A DNA stretch of 64,000 nt from Paenibacillus tianjinensis (GCF_017086365.1 NZ_CP070969.1:2790001-2854000), one strand, 5' to 3'. Shown: positions 17,027 to 26,350, counted from the first letter of the stretch. The notes: a model not told the origin generated them from the sequence alone. Translations and numbers: made by a program.

Positions 17027-17704
17027 ATGAAAAAGATACTGGTCGCCGATGATGATGTCCATATCCGTACGCTGCTCAGGCATGTACTGACGAGAGAGGG
17101 CTATCTTACGGTAGAAGCAGGAGACGGGCAGGAAGCCGCTAAACTGATGAAGGAGAGCACGGTGGATCTGGCGGTTGTGGATGTAATGATGCCACAAATG
17201 GACGGGCTGGAGCTTTGCCAATACATACGGGAGACCTATGACATACCGGTTATTCTGTTAACCGCGCGTCAGCAGCTCAGTGACAAGGAGCAGGGCTATT
17301 TGAGCGGGACAGATGATTATGTGACCAAGCCGTTTGAGCCTGAAGAGCTGCTGTTTCGGATCAAAGCGCTGTTCCGCCGGTACTCTGTAGCTTCGGATGA
17401 CAAAATCCGCCTCAATTCCCTCGTGATTGACCGTAAAAATTATGAAATCAGCGACGGAAATGATGTATTGCTGCTGCCGGTCAAAGAGTTCGAGCTGCTG
17501 GCTCAGCTGGCACAATATCCGGGACGCCTGTTCTCGCGCAGCGAGCTGATCGAGCTGATCTGGGGAGCGGATTACGAAGGGGATGAGCGCACAGTAGATG
17601 TGCACATTAAACGGCTTCGTCAACGGTTCGTCGATTATCAAGATAATTTTATTATCCGGACCGTGCGCGGGATCGGCTATAAAGTGGAAATGGTGAACAC
17701 ATGA
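17027..17704 (+). CDS. hssR: Heme response regulator HssR
   Basis: This 225-residue OmpR-family regulator has a receiver domain with acidic pocket DDD (residues 8-10), phospho-acceptor Asp52 in VVDVMMP and conserved Lys in DYVTKPFEP, followed by a winged helix with YEGDERTVDVHIKRLRQR. It reads very close to staphylococcal HssR, which activates the HrtAB heme exporter. ATG 17027 follows GGGAGTGA; the upstream in-frame starts lack a ribosome binding site. Its stop overlaps the kinase start (ATGA), and hrtBA follow, which supports the assignment. Confidence 0.9.
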   Translation: MKKILVADDDVHIRTLLRHVLTREGYLTVEAGDGQEAAKLMKESTVDLAVVDVMMPQMDGLELCQYIRETYDIPVILLTARQQLSDKEQGYLSGTDDYVTKPFEPEELLFRIKALFRRYSVASDDKIRLNSLVIDRKNYEISDGNDVLLLPVKEFELLAQLAQYPGRLFSRSELIELIWGADYEGDERTVDVHIKRLRQRFVDYQDNFIIRTVRGIGYKVEMVNT

Positions 17705-19077
17705 AATCACTATATGTTAGAATGTGCCTGCTGTTTTGCTCCATGATCGTCATGAGCAGCTTTCTCGGCTTTCTTGTCTCCAATCTGTATTATCAGGCCA
17801 AAATCAAACCGCAAAACGATGCCAAGCTGACGAAAATGGCTATCGGCCTGCAGGGTTTCATTCAGGATCATCCCGATGGAGCGGGGGAATATCTGCTGAG
17901 CACAGCCTCACTTGGCTATAAAATGTATCTGTCCAACGGTCAAGGTGATGAACGTTTTTATGGCCTGCCTTTCCGCAAAAATGATCTGCCGGAGGAGAAG
18001 CTGCAGCTGGTACTGCAAGGGAATATCTACCATGGGGTGGCGGAATTTCCGAGCAAGGCGTTTATTACCGGTTTTTTTGATAACCAGCTAAGCAATACGA
18101 TTGGGGTTCCGGTGCAGATGGACGGACATACGTACGCCCTGTTTATGCGTCCTGATGCTGAAGTGCAGTTCGGTGAGCTGCGGATCTTTTTTGCTGTGCT
18201 GCTTGGTGTCAGTGTTTTGTTCAGCTTATGGTTTGTTGTAGTTGCCGTGCTGCATGTGGTCAAACCGATCACCCGGCTTACTGCGGCTACGCAGCGCATA
18301 TCGAGCGGCAGATATGATATCCGGCTGAATACGAGACGCCGGGATGAAATCGGACAGCTGGCCTCTCACTTCATGATCATGAGCCGGGAGCTGGAGCGGA
18401 CCAACCGGGCTCGGCAGGAGTTTGTTGCCAATGTCTCCCATGAGATCGAATCGCCGCTGACCTCCATTCAGGGCTTCGCCCATGCCCTAAAGAATCAAGA
18501 GCTGCCGGAGGGCCAGCGGCTGGAATATCTCTCGATTATCGATCAGGAGAGCCGCCGGCTGTCGATGCTCAGCAAGCAGCTGCTGACGTTGTCTACCCTG
18601 GATTATGATGAGAATGCGCTGCATAAGCAAAAGGTGGACCTGCGGGCACAGCTGCGCCAGGTAGTGCAGATTATGGAATGGCGGCTGACAGAGAAGGAGT
18701 TGGCTGTACGGCTGCATGTTGAGGATATTACACTGTATGCCGATTTAAATCTGCTCTATCAGGTGTGGATGAATCTCGTATCCAATGCGGTCAAATATAC
18801 CCCGCCAGGCGGTACGATTACTCTGTCAGCAGCAGCTGCGAATGGAATCTGCACGGTCAAGGTTGCTGACACCGGAGAAGGTATTTCCGCCGCAGAGCTG
18901 CCGATGATTTTTGACCGGTTCTATAAAGTCGACCGCGCACGTACCCGTGATAGCAACAGCAGCGGACTTGGCCTTTCGATTGCCCAAAAGATTGTAGAGG
19001 CCCATAATGGAACGATTGAAGTCTCCAGTACGGAGGGAGAAGGCGCGACCTTTATTGTTACGCTGCCGCATTTGTAA
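17701..19077 (+). CDS. hssS: Heme sensor histidine kinase HssS
   Basis: This 458-residue membrane kinase has two membrane segments (about residues 9-30 and 165-190) flanking an extracytoplasmic sensor. It contains GFFDNQLSNTIGV and ALFMRPD, segments also found in staphylococcal HssS. Next come a HAMP domain, the H-box VSHEIESPLTS (His near residue 247), and N, G1 and G2 boxes (NLVSNAVKYT, DTGEGIS, GLGLSIA). The H-box has ESP where most kinases have RTP or KTP. It should detect excess heme at the membrane and phosphorylate HssR. Confidence 0.9.
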   Translation: MKSLYVRMCLLFCSMIVMSSFLGFLVSNLYYQAKIKPQNDAKLTKMAIGLQGFIQDHPDGAGEYLLSTASLGYKMYLSNGQGDERFYGLPFRKNDLPEEKLQLVLQGNIYHGVAEFPSKAFITGFFDNQLSNTIGVPVQMDGHTYALFMRPDAEVQFGELRIFFAVLLGVSVLFSLWFVVVAVLHVVKPITRLTAATQRISSGRYDIRLNTRRRDEIGQLASHFMIMSRELERTNRARQEFVANVSHEIESPLTSIQGFAHALKNQELPEGQRLEYLSIIDQESRRLSMLSKQLLTLSTLDYDENALHKQKVDLRAQLRQVVQIMEWRLTEKELAVRLHVEDITLYADLNLLYQVWMNLVSNAVKYTPPGGTITLSAAAANGICTVKVADTGEGISAAELPMIFDRFYKVDRARTRDSNSSGLGLSIAQKIVEAHNGTIEVSSTEGEGATFIVTLPHL

Positions 19078-19084
19078 TTGTTTA

Positions 19085-19116
19085 TTCATACTCCGTTCAT
19101 TTTCGCCCTCTACACT
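19085..19116 (+). promoter_or_regulatory. hrtBA promoter with HssR-like direct repeat
   Basis: TTCAT occurs at 19085-19089 and 19096-19100, an 11-bp period, within ATTCATACTCC and GTTCATTTTCG. The known staphylococcal HssR site is a direct repeat of GTTCATATT with 2-bp spacing, also an 11-bp period. TACACT (19111-19116) could be the -10, placing the repeat over a poor -35, as expected for an OmpR-type activator. Confidence 0.6.
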
Positions 19117-19146
19117 GTGTCCATACAGAGATGAGGGAGTGGTAAT

Positions 19147-20265
19147 ATGTTTTTGGCTTTAAGGGAAATGAGGCACTCCAAGGCAAGGTACAGTCTCATA
19201 ATGGTGATCATGCTGCTGGTTTCTTTTCTGGTACTGTTCGTAACCGGGCTGGCCCGCGGACTTGCCTATGCCAATATTTCCGCAGTAGAGAATATGCCGG
19301 CGAACTATTTCGCTGTTCAAGCCGATGCCGATCATGCATTTAGACGTTCCCAGTTAAGTGACAAAGAGATTGCAGCAGCACAGTCTGTTGTCGGCACAGC
19401 TAACGCCACCACACTAGCAGTACAGACAACCACGATAACGGCAGATGATGCTGATGTTAAAGCGGATACCACCCTTTTCGCAGTGGATATGACAGGGATG
19501 CTCGCTCCTAAGGTGGTGCAGGGTGATCCCATTGCGAATGCTTCACAAGGAAGTGCGGTCGTAGATTCTAAGCTGGAGCAGTCCGGTGTGGCGATCGGCA
19601 GCACGATCCGTGATCAGGCTTCGGGCATGAGCTGGAAGGTTGCCGGTTTTGTAAAAGACAGCTCATACAGTCACACGCCTGTCGTCTATATTACACAAGC
19701 GGATTGGCAGACGATGAAGGGCGGAGCTGCACAGAATGGTGCCGGGGAGCAAGCGGCTCCTTACAATGTAATTGCACTGAAGGCTTCTTCCGCGCAGGCT
19801 GCTGAAATCACCGGTAAATTAAATAATGTCGAGACCATTACGCAAAAGCAGGCAATTGCCAGCATTCCCGGCTATTCCGCGGAGCAGAATTCCCTGCTCA
19901 TGATGATTGTGTTCCTGTTCGTAATCGCAGCATTTGTGCTGGCTGTTTTCTTTTATGTGATTACGATCCAGAAAACGAGCCAGTTCGGCATCCTGAAAGC
20001 AATGGGTACCAAGATGTCTTATCTGGCCTGGAGTGTCGTTGGTCAAGTGATGATTCTGTCCGTGGGGAGTCTGGCGATCAGCCTGCTGCTGACCTTCGGG
20101 ATGACAATGAGCCTGCCGGATACGATGCCGTTTCAGCTTGAAGGCTCGACGATGATTCTGACCAGCGTGCTGTTTATTGGGATGTCACTGCTTGGATCCC
20201 TGATTTCTGTTGCTAGAGTAGCGAAGGTAGATGCCTTAGAGGCGATTGGGAGGGCTGGAGCATGA
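19147..20265 (+). CDS. hrtB: Heme efflux ABC transporter permease HrtB
   Basis: This 372-residue FtsX-type permease has one N-terminal membrane segment (about residues 18-38), an extracytoplasmic domain, and three C-terminal segments (about 255-278, 300-322 and 335-358). The start LREMRHSKARYSLIM and the first helix VLFVTGLARGLAYA match the HrtB/DevC-like layout. GAGGGAGTGG precedes ATG 19147. It overlaps hrtA by 4 bp and follows hssRS. It probably extracts heme from the membrane to the outside. The extracytoplasmic region is Ala-rich. Confidence 0.88.
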   Translation: MFLALREMRHSKARYSLIMVIMLLVSFLVLFVTGLARGLAYANISAVENMPANYFAVQADADHAFRRSQLSDKEIAAAQSVVGTANATTLAVQTTTITADDADVKADTTLFAVDMTGMLAPKVVQGDPIANASQGSAVVDSKLEQSGVAIGSTIRDQASGMSWKVAGFVKDSSYSHTPVVYITQADWQTMKGGAAQNGAGEQAAPYNVIALKASSAQAAEITGKLNNVETITQKQAIASIPGYSAEQNSLLMMIVFLFVIAAFVLAVFFYVITIQKTSQFGILKAMGTKMSYLAWSVVGQVMILSVGSLAISLLLTFGMTMSLPDTMPFQLEGSTMILTSVLFIGMSLLGSLISVARVAKVDALEAIGRAGA

Positions 20266-20942
20266 GTGCTATGTTGATGATGAAGCAGGTGACCAAAACC
20301 TATGGGGATGGCGGCCAAACGATGTCTGTTCTTCATAACCTCGATCTTACGGTGAATGAAGGGGAGTTCGTCGCAGTGCTGGGCCCTTCCGGATCCGGCA
20401 AAAGCACCTTTCTCTCTGCCGCGGGAGCGCTCCTGACCCCTACCAGCGGTGAGATTTACATCGATGGGGAACCGCTCAGCAATAAGGATAAACGTGAGCT
20501 GACTGAACTCCGCTTGCAAAAGATCGGCTTCATGTTTCAAAGCGCACAGCTGCTTCCCTACCTGAAGGTGGAGGAACAGCTGCTATACGTGGCCAAGCTG
20601 GCAAAGCTGGGGACTAAGGAGGCTAAAGTGCGTGCCGCCTATTTATTGAAACGGCTCGAAATATGGGATCGCCGGAATCATTATCCCGAGCAGCTGTCCG
20701 GGGGAGAGAAGCAGCGTGTGGCGATTGCCAGAGCCTGGATGAACAAGCCGGCAATACTGTTCGCGGACGAGCCGACAGCGAGCCTGGACTTCCAGCGCGG
20801 AAAGGAGGTCGTGCGGATGATAGCTGAGGAGGTCAAAAGCGAAGGGAAAGCCGCAGTAATGGTCACCCACGATGAACGGATGCTGGAATGGTGCGGCCGC
20901 GTACTACATCTGAAGGACGGAATCTTGGTCGAGCATCAATAG
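20262..20942 (+). CDS. hrtA: Heme efflux ABC transporter ATPase HrtA
   Basis: This 226-residue ATPase has Walker A GPSGSGKS, signature LSGGEKQR, Walker B ILFADEPTASLD and the switch histidine in MVTHDER. Together with HrtB it should form a heme-exporting pump that protects against heme toxicity. Its ATG overlaps the hrtB stop. The order permease then ATPase is reversed relative to staphylococcal hrtAB, but the neighbouring two-component system supports the same role. A terminator follows directly. Confidence 0.9.
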   Translation: MSAMLMMKQVTKTYGDGGQTMSVLHNLDLTVNEGEFVAVLGPSGSGKSTFLSAAGALLTPTSGEIYIDGEPLSNKDKRELTELRLQKIGFMFQSAQLLPYLKVEEQLLYVAKLAKLGTKEAKVRAAYLLKRLEIWDRRNHYPEQLSGGEKQRVAIARAWMNKPAILFADEPTASLDFQRGKEVVRMIAEEVKSEGKAAVMVTHDERMLEWCGRVLHLKDGILVEHQ

Positions 20943-20953
20943 TTAAGAGCGTT

Positions 20954-20988
20954 AGCCTGATCCCTGATAAGAAGGGGTCAGGCTTTTT
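20954..20988 (+). terminator. Terminator between hrtA and the convergent LysR gene
   Basis: AGCCTGATCCC pairs with GGGGTCAGGCT (one G-U pair) and is followed by TTTTT. It extends into the 3' end of the minus-strand LysR gene. Confidence 0.85.
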
Positions 20989-21865
20989 GGGCGGTCAGCA
21001 GCTTCTCCATTAAGACACTCACAGCCATCGAGACGGAATGTTCCTTGCGGCGGATGATTAAAAAGTCCCTCTCCGGCAGCTTCTGCCGGATCCGCAGTTC
21101 TGTAATTTCTCCGCCAGCCAGCTCCTTGCGCACAATCCAGCGCGACATCAGGGCGATGCCAAGACCGGCGGCAACAGCTTCCTTGACGCTCTGGCTGCTG
21201 TTAAACACATAAGCGCGTTTGATTGCGAGACTGCCCTCCAGCAAAAAATGATCGCTATAGGCACGGGTCCCGGAGCCGGGTTCACGCAGCACCCAAATCT
21301 GATTCTGCAGCAGGTCATCATCGGTGGTGAGCACTCCGGCCAGCGGATGACCGGAAGCAGCGACGATGATCATCTCATCCTTCATATAAGGAATAATATC
21401 CAGCTCACTGTCATTGGTTTCGCCTTCAATGAATCCCATATCCAATTGATTTCCTTTTAAGGCGGCAATAATTTCCTCCGTGTTACCAATGGTGACCTGA
21501 ACATTGACCTGCGGATACTGCTTGGCGAATTCAGCCAGCCGGCCCGGCAATATATATTCCCCAATCGTAAAGCTGGCCCCCAGGTGAAGACTGCCGGTAA
21601 CTTCATCCCGCAGCAGCTGAATCTCACGCCCGGCTTCCTCATAATGTGCCAGGATTTGTTTCGCATGTTTATAAAGTATTGCTCCGGCTTCTGTCAGCCG
21701 TACTTCTTTCGGAGAACGGTGCAGCAGCTTGCTGCCCAGCTCATTCTCGAGGTTGCGGATATGCAGACTAACCCCGGGTTGGGACAGATTCAGAAGCTCA
21801 CCCGCCCTTGAGAAGTGACGCTGTTCCGCCACCGTAACGAACACCTTCATTGCATCTGTAATCAT
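20978..21865 (-). CDS. LysR family regulator (YeiE/CysL-like)
   Basis: This 295-residue protein has a LysR N-terminal HTH (residues 1-60, with HFSRAGELLNLSQPGVSLHIRNLE) and a periplasmic-binding-like effector domain (from about 90). It is transcribed divergently from a YeiH-type transporter gene. Escherichia coli yeiE-yeiH has the same arrangement, and YeiE/CysL regulators respond to sulfite or sulfur status. The intervening 190 bp hold a T-N11-A type dyad. The effector is therefore probably a sulfur compound, by inference. Confidence 0.88.
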   Translation of the reverse strand: MITDAMKVFVTVAEQRHFSRAGELLNLSQPGVSLHIRNLENELGSKLLHRSPKEVRLTEAGAILYKHAKQILAHYEEAGREIQLLRDEVTGSLHLGASFTIGEYILPGRLAEFAKQYPQVNVQVTIGNTEEIIAALKGNQLDMGFIEGETNDSELDIIPYMKDEMIIVAASGHPLAGVLTTDDDLLQNQIWVLREPGSGTRAYSDHFLLEGSLAIKRAYVFNSSQSVKEAVAAGLGIALMSRWIVRKELAGGEITELRIRQKLPERDFLIIRRKEHSVSMAVSVLMEKLLTAQKA

Positions 21866-21942
21866 AATAATACCTCATTTATAATTTAATTTTTTTATGA
21901 AAATCTTCCATAAACTTAATATTAACATGATAAAGTGATTCA

Positions 21943-21963
21943 ATCATAAGTATTTATAATGAT
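21943..21963. promoter_or_regulatory. Candidate LysR-type operator
   Basis: ATCAT-N11-ATGAT, with the T-N11-A core of LysR sites, lies in the AT-rich region between the divergent LysR and yeiH-like genes. Confidence 0.45.
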
Positions 21964-22057
21964 TAACATAGCAAAATGGTATTTCACTTTCCTGATGTAC
22001 TCTCTTATAGTGAGATCAGAAGAGCCGTGAAGAGTACGGTAACAGGGAGTGGCGGTT

Positions 22058-23158
22058 ATGCAAATTCAGTTATTTCAGCAGAGAAACAGACTTCAGCAGT
22101 TAAACAAGCTTGACCGGAAATTTCTCGGATTTCGGGGATTCAGTGAAGGCCTGCTGCTTACCTTACTGCTGGCTTTTGGAGCCAAGTACATGGCACAGCT
22201 TCCCTTTCTCAGCATAATGGGCCAGCTTGTCTTAGCTATACTGTTGGGAATTGTATTCAATGCAGCGGTTGGTACACCGAAGAGGATTACTGCGGGTATC
22301 CAATTTTCCAGCAAAAGATTACTTAGAGCCGGTATTATTCTGCTTGGCTTAAGACTTGATATACACGCTATCGTACAAGCGGGATCTAAAGTGCTGGCGA
22401 TAGCCCTAATCCATATTGCCTTCACGCTGCTTGCTGTTTACGGGCTAAGCAGATGGATGAAAATTGACCGGAGAATGGGCATCCTGACCGCGTGCGGGAC
22501 TGCAATCTGCGGAGCGGCTGCAGTGGCGGCGATCTCTCCGCAGATTAAGGCTAGTGATAATGAAACGGCAGTGAGCGCCGCGACAGTAGCGATTCTTGGT
22601 ACGATTTTTACGCTAGTCTATGTTGCAGTGTATCCGCTGCTTGGACTCAGTGAAGCTGGATACGGCATATTTGCCGGAGCCACACTCCATGAAGTCGCCC
22701 ATGTCATTGCTGCTTCCGCACCAGTCGGGCAGCAGGCGGCAGATCTGGCGGTCTTGGTTAAGCTGACCCGGGTAGCACTGCTTGCTCCGGTGGCTCTTGG
22801 GTTTGGGTTATGGGAGACCCGCAGAGAGCGCAAGCAAGCCGGTCAGCGTGGCGCAGGAACTGGATGCGTGGCAGGTGAGACAGGTGCACACGCGAAGCTG
22901 CCTGTACCTTGGTTTATCGGCGGTTTTCTGCTGATGAGCGGAGTGAATACCCTTGGCTGGATTCCCGAGCGGGTTACAGCAGATTTGCTCGTGCTAGCCT
23001 ATCTGCTGCTGGCAATGGCGATGGCCGGACTCGGGCTCGGCATTGATCTCAAGACATTCACAAGGATGGGACGGAAGCCGTTTATCGCCGGTCTCGCCGG
23101 TTCGCTGCTGCTCTCCATGCTGGGGTTTCTGCTCATACATGTTATGGGGCTTGCCTGA
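22058..23158 (+). CDS. YeiH family putative sulfate/sulfite exporter
   Basis: This 366-residue membrane protein has about ten hydrophobic segments and the family landmarks ACGTAICGAAAVAAI and GATLHEVAHVIAA. YeiH proteins (UPF0324) are called putative sulfate exporters, with little biochemistry behind the name. ATG 22058 is 9 nt after GGGAG; an in-frame GTG at 22049 touches that ribosome binding site and is less likely. A loop near residue 265 (RRERKQAGQRGAGTG) is longer and more basic than usual. Control by the divergent LysR is likely. Confidence 0.88.
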   Translation: MQIQLFQQRNRLQQLNKLDRKFLGFRGFSEGLLLTLLLAFGAKYMAQLPFLSIMGQLVLAILLGIVFNAAVGTPKRITAGIQFSSKRLLRAGIILLGLRLDIHAIVQAGSKVLAIALIHIAFTLLAVYGLSRWMKIDRRMGILTACGTAICGAAAVAAISPQIKASDNETAVSAATVAILGTIFTLVYVAVYPLLGLSEAGYGIFAGATLHEVAHVIAASAPVGQQAADLAVLVKLTRVALLAPVALGFGLWETRRERKQAGQRGAGTGCVAGETGAHAKLPVPWFIGGFLLMSGVNTLGWIPERVTADLLVLAYLLLAMAMAGLGLGIDLKTFTRMGRKPFIAGLAGSLLLSMLGFLLIHVMGLA

Positions 23159-23170
23159 TGCTGACTGAAG

Positions 23171-23998
23171 TTATCTGGTACTGCTGCGGTAAGCGGAAGG
23201 AGAGACACCAGTGGTTTTCTTGAATACCTTGGAGAAGTGGGCCAATTCCATGCCTACCTGCTCCGCGATGCCGCCGATGCTGAACTTGGAGCCAGATAGC
23301 AGCCGTTTGGCCAGCTCTATCCGCTTGAGCTGCACATATTGCATCGGGGGCATTCCCATGAATTTCTTGAAATAAGGAATGAAATAATTCGGGTGAAGAT
23401 GTACAAGCTCGGCCAATTCCTCTACCTCCAAAGGTACATTCAGGCGTTCATCAATATAACCCAGGACGCTTGAGAGTTTGCCCTGGTCACCTGTATGCGC
23501 CAGTTCATCGAGGAAATTGGCATACCCCCCGCCCTCCAGGCAGAGGGCAAGCAATTGGAGCAGACTCGCCTGTCTTCGTAAGGTGGATAGAAAGCTGTCA
23601 TCCTCAAACAAATCGATCAGCTCCGTAAAAATACCCCGCACAGCATCCGGATCAGCAACTTCGCTGATATAAAGCTTGCCTGCACTATGAAACAAAGGCC
23701 ATTCCCCGATCTGCGCATCGAAATGACAATAATAGCGGATATAAGGATTGTTAGGTTCAGTCATAGTCGTTTGGGTTGTCCCCGCCGGCATAATCATCAA
23801 ATGTCCGGCGTGCGGATAATGAGTTTCTCCATTAATGATTACCTTGCCTTCTCCGCTGTCGATGAAATACAGCCGGTTGAAGGAGGGCGTCTCCTTGTTC
23901 CGGTCCCAGCCGGGATATTTGCTGCTCAGCTGGGCATGGGTAACTCTAACCGTCAGATTCTGAAGCAGCCGTCCGGTCAAATTACCGGGATGATTCAT
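23171..23998 (-). CDS. AraC family transcriptional regulator
   Basis: This 275-residue protein has an N-terminal cupin-type ligand domain (PHAGHLMIMPAGTTQTT) and two C-terminal HTH motifs (about residues 175-272) with IGGIAEQVGMELAHFSKVFKKTTGVSPSAYR. GGAGGAGG precedes the ATG. It is divergent from the first of three Gfo/Idh dehydrogenase genes, with the repeat-containing gap between them, so it most likely controls that sugar cluster in response to a carbohydrate. Confidence 0.9.
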   Translation of the reverse strand: MNHPGNLTGRLLQNLTVRVTHAQLSSKYPGWDRNKETPSFNRLYFIDSGEGKVIINGETHYPHAGHLMIMPAGTTQTTMTEPNNPYIRYYCHFDAQIGEWPLFHSAGKLYISEVADPDAVRGIFTELIDLFEDDSFLSTLRRQASLLQLLALCLEGGGYANFLDELAHTGDQGKLSSVLGYIDERLNVPLEVEELAELVHLHPNYFIPYFKKFMGMPPMQYVQLKRIELAKRLLSGSKFSIGGIAEQVGMELAHFSKVFKKTTGVSPSAYRSSTR

Positions 23999-24071
23999 TT
24001 TCTGTTTCCTCCTCCTTAATGGTTAAATGATTTTGCTGAAAAAATTTTAATCTAAAGGCGGAAGCAGCGGA

Positions 24072-24188
24072 GGGGAAGTTTGGAACTGTAGGAGCGATAG
24101 CGTCCGCCTTTAGGTTTGGATTTCTACCGCGAGGAGCGGTTAAATTCAAGAAATCCAAACCTAACAGCGGCCGGAAGTCCAAACATTC
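24072..24188 (+). repeat. Structured dispersed repeat, copy A
   Basis: This copy lies in the 376-bp gap between the AraC and oxidoreductase genes. It contains a perfect 16-bp stem: TTAGGTTTGGATTTCT (24110-24125) pairs with 24149-24164. The 23-nt loop holds a small inner hairpin (CCGC-GAGGA-GCGG). The end GCGGCCGGAAGTCCAAACAT and the block GAGCG-N3-AGCGTCCGCCTT are shared with an inverted copy at 49563-49679. No coding capacity. The rest of the gap (24189-24374) is AT-rich and holds no clear feature apart from the ribosome binding site. Confidence 0.75.
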
Positions 24189-24374
24189 CCCGCAGCTGCG
24201 TACTGCGCCAGTTAGTTTACCTTTTTGTAAGCTTGTATCATTTGACCATTATATCGCTTTCATTTGTTCATTACATCTTAATTATATACAAAAACACCTT
24301 AATTCCGCTCATGTTCATCATCCGGGATTAGGGTTATTCTCATTTCATAAACATGTACTGGAGTGATCCGAATA

Positions 24375-25538
24375 ATGAAGAAGGTCCGTTTTGGAATTAT
24401 CGGCGTTGGTAACATGGGCTGGGCCCATGCCCATAACCTGCTGAAAGAGGTGAAAGGAGCCGAATTAACAGCCGTCTGTGATATTAGCCCAGATCGTCTG
24501 GAGTGGGCGGCTGAGCATCTGCCTGAGCATGTTCGGCGGTTTAGCAGCAGTGAGGAGCTGTTCGAATCGGGATGTATCGATGCAGTCCTAATCTCTACAC
24601 CGCATTATGATCATCCGCCGCTGGCAGTTCAGGCATTTAAGCACGGCTTACATGTGCTGATCGAAAAGCCGGCTGGCGTATACACGAAGGCCGTACAGGA
24701 AATGAACGATGCTGCCGCACAGAGTGACCGCACCTTCGGCATTATGTACAACCAGCGGACGAACCCGCTCTATCAAAAGCTGAGAGAGCTGATCGCTTCC
24801 GGTGAGCTTGGCGAGATCCGCCGTACGAACTGGATTATTACCAACTGGTACCGCTCGCAGAGCTATTACAACTCAGGCGGTTGGCGGGCAACCTGGGCCG
24901 GTGAAGGCGGCGGTGTACTGCTGAACCAGGACCCGCATCAGCTGGATCTCTGGCAGTGGACAACCGGGATGATGCCGAAGCGTGTACGGGCCTTTTGCCA
25001 TTTCGGCAAATACCGCAACATTGAAGTGGAGGATGATGTAACCGCCTATGTCGAGTACGAGAATGGGGCAACCGGGCTGTTTATCACCACGACTGGGGAA
25101 GCACCGGGGACGAACCGTTTTGAGATTACCGGAGACAACGGAAAAATCGTCATTGAAGACGAAAAGCTGACCTTCTGGCGGCTGCGAACACCGGAGCCGG
25201 AGTTCAATGCTGCCTATACCGGAGGTTTCGGACAACCTGAATGCTGGAAATGTGAAATCCCGGTAGATGCAGGCAGCGGTGAGCAGCATGTTGGCATTTT
25301 ACGAAACTTTACCAATGCGATTCTTACGGGTGAGTCACTTATAGCACCAGGGGAAGAAGGGATTCACGGTCTCACGCTCTCCAATGCCATGTATCTGTCG
25401 GCCTGGACGGACAACTGGGTGGATCTGCCGATCGATGCGGACTTGTTCTATGAGCAGCTAATAGAAAAGGTACAAAACTCCACCTTTCGCAAAGAATCTT
25501 CCGACTCCCGGACGCTGGATGTAAAAGGAACACATTAG
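24375..25538 (+). CDS. Gfo/Idh/MocA family oxidoreductase
   Basis: This 387-residue NAD(P)-dependent sugar dehydrogenase has Rossmann motif GVGNMGWAHA near residue 11 and the catalytic-Lys motif IEKPAGVYT near residue 97. The HQLDLWQWTTG segment near residue 185 supplies the second catalytic His/Asp region. GGAG lies 11 nt before ATG 24375; the GTG at 24363 overlaps it. It is the first of a set of related dehydrogenases around a TIM-barrel epimerase. Such sets oxidise sugars or inositols, sometimes at C3, but the substrate cannot be named. Confidence 0.92.
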   Translation: MKKVRFGIIGVGNMGWAHAHNLLKEVKGAELTAVCDISPDRLEWAAEHLPEHVRRFSSSEELFESGCIDAVLISTPHYDHPPLAVQAFKHGLHVLIEKPAGVYTKAVQEMNDAAAQSDRTFGIMYNQRTNPLYQKLRELIASGELGEIRRTNWIITNWYRSQSYYNSGGWRATWAGEGGGVLLNQDPHQLDLWQWTTGMMPKRVRAFCHFGKYRNIEVEDDVTAYVEYENGATGLFITTTGEAPGTNRFEITGDNGKIVIEDEKLTFWRLRTPEPEFNAAYTGGFGQPECWKCEIPVDAGSGEQHVGILRNFTNAILTGESLIAPGEEGIHGLTLSNAMYLSAWTDNWVDLPIDADLFYEQLIEKVQNSTFRKESSDSRTLDVKGTH

Positions 25539-25585
25539 CAGTATCGAGCTGATTATAAAAATCTATTAAGGAGTGACTCCGCTGC

Positions 25586-26350
25586 ATGAAACAGACAACG
25601 ATTGCCGCACAAATGTACACCCTGCGTGAATTTACCCAAACCCCGGAGGGTTTAAGGGATGCTTTTCAGAAACTGAAAGAGATCGGCTATCAAGCGGTAC
25701 AGATCTCAGGCATTGGCAAGATTGATCCGCAGCTGGTCAAGCAGTATGCCGATGAGGCAGGGCTTGTGATTTGTGCGACCCATATATCATGGGACCGGCT
25801 GGTGAATGATCTGGACGCACTCGCTGCTGAACATAAGCTGTGGAATTGCAAATACATCGGCCTCGGCGCTATGCCGGTTGAATACCAGAACAGTCTGGAG
25901 GGCTACCGCACGTTTGCGCGGCTGGCTTCGGAAATCGCCCGTACCCTGCACAAAGAGCATGGCTTACAATTCATTTATCATAATCATGATTTTGAATTTG
26001 AACGTGTAGACGGAATTACAGGCATCGAGGTGCTGCTGGAGGAAAGTGACGTTAAGGCGCTCGGCTTTGAACTGGATTTATACTGGGTTCAGGCCGGCGG
26101 GGGAAGTCCGGTAGACTGGATCCATAAGGTACAGGGGAGGATGCAGGTGGTGCATCTGAAGGATATGGAGATTGTCGGCCGAAAACAGGTGTTTGCCGAG
26201 ATAGGCGAAGGGAATATGAACTATAAAAACATTATTCAAGCCTGCCGTGAGACCGGTGTGGAGTGGTATGTCGTGGAACAGGATGTCTGCCGCCGTGATC
26301 CGTTTGAGAGCCTGGCCATCAGTCTGAACTATTTGCAGAAGCTCTTATAG
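25586..26350 (+). CDS. Sugar phosphate isomerase/epimerase (xylose isomerase-like TIM barrel)
   Basis: This 254-residue TIM barrel has the metal-site pattern of the AP-endonuclease-2 superfamily: YHNHDFEFE near residue 130, ELDLYWVQAGG, VVHLKDME and VVEQDVC near the C-terminus. Members include IolE/IolI-type enzymes and 3-keto-sugar lyases or isomerases. AAGGAGTGA precedes the ATG. It lies between Gfo/Idh genes; this pairing recurs in inositol and keto-glycoside catabolism, so it probably acts on an oxidised sugar made by its neighbours. Confidence 0.9.
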   Translation: MKQTTIAAQMYTLREFTQTPEGLRDAFQKLKEIGYQAVQISGIGKIDPQLVKQYADEAGLVICATHISWDRLVNDLDALAAEHKLWNCKYIGLGAMPVEYQNSLEGYRTFARLASEIARTLHKEHGLQFIYHNHDFEFERVDGITGIEVLLEESDVKALGFELDLYWVQAGGGSPVDWIHKVQGRMQVVHLKDMEIVGRKQVFAEIGEGNMNYKNIIQACRETGVEWYVVEQDVCRRDPFESLAISLNYLQKLL

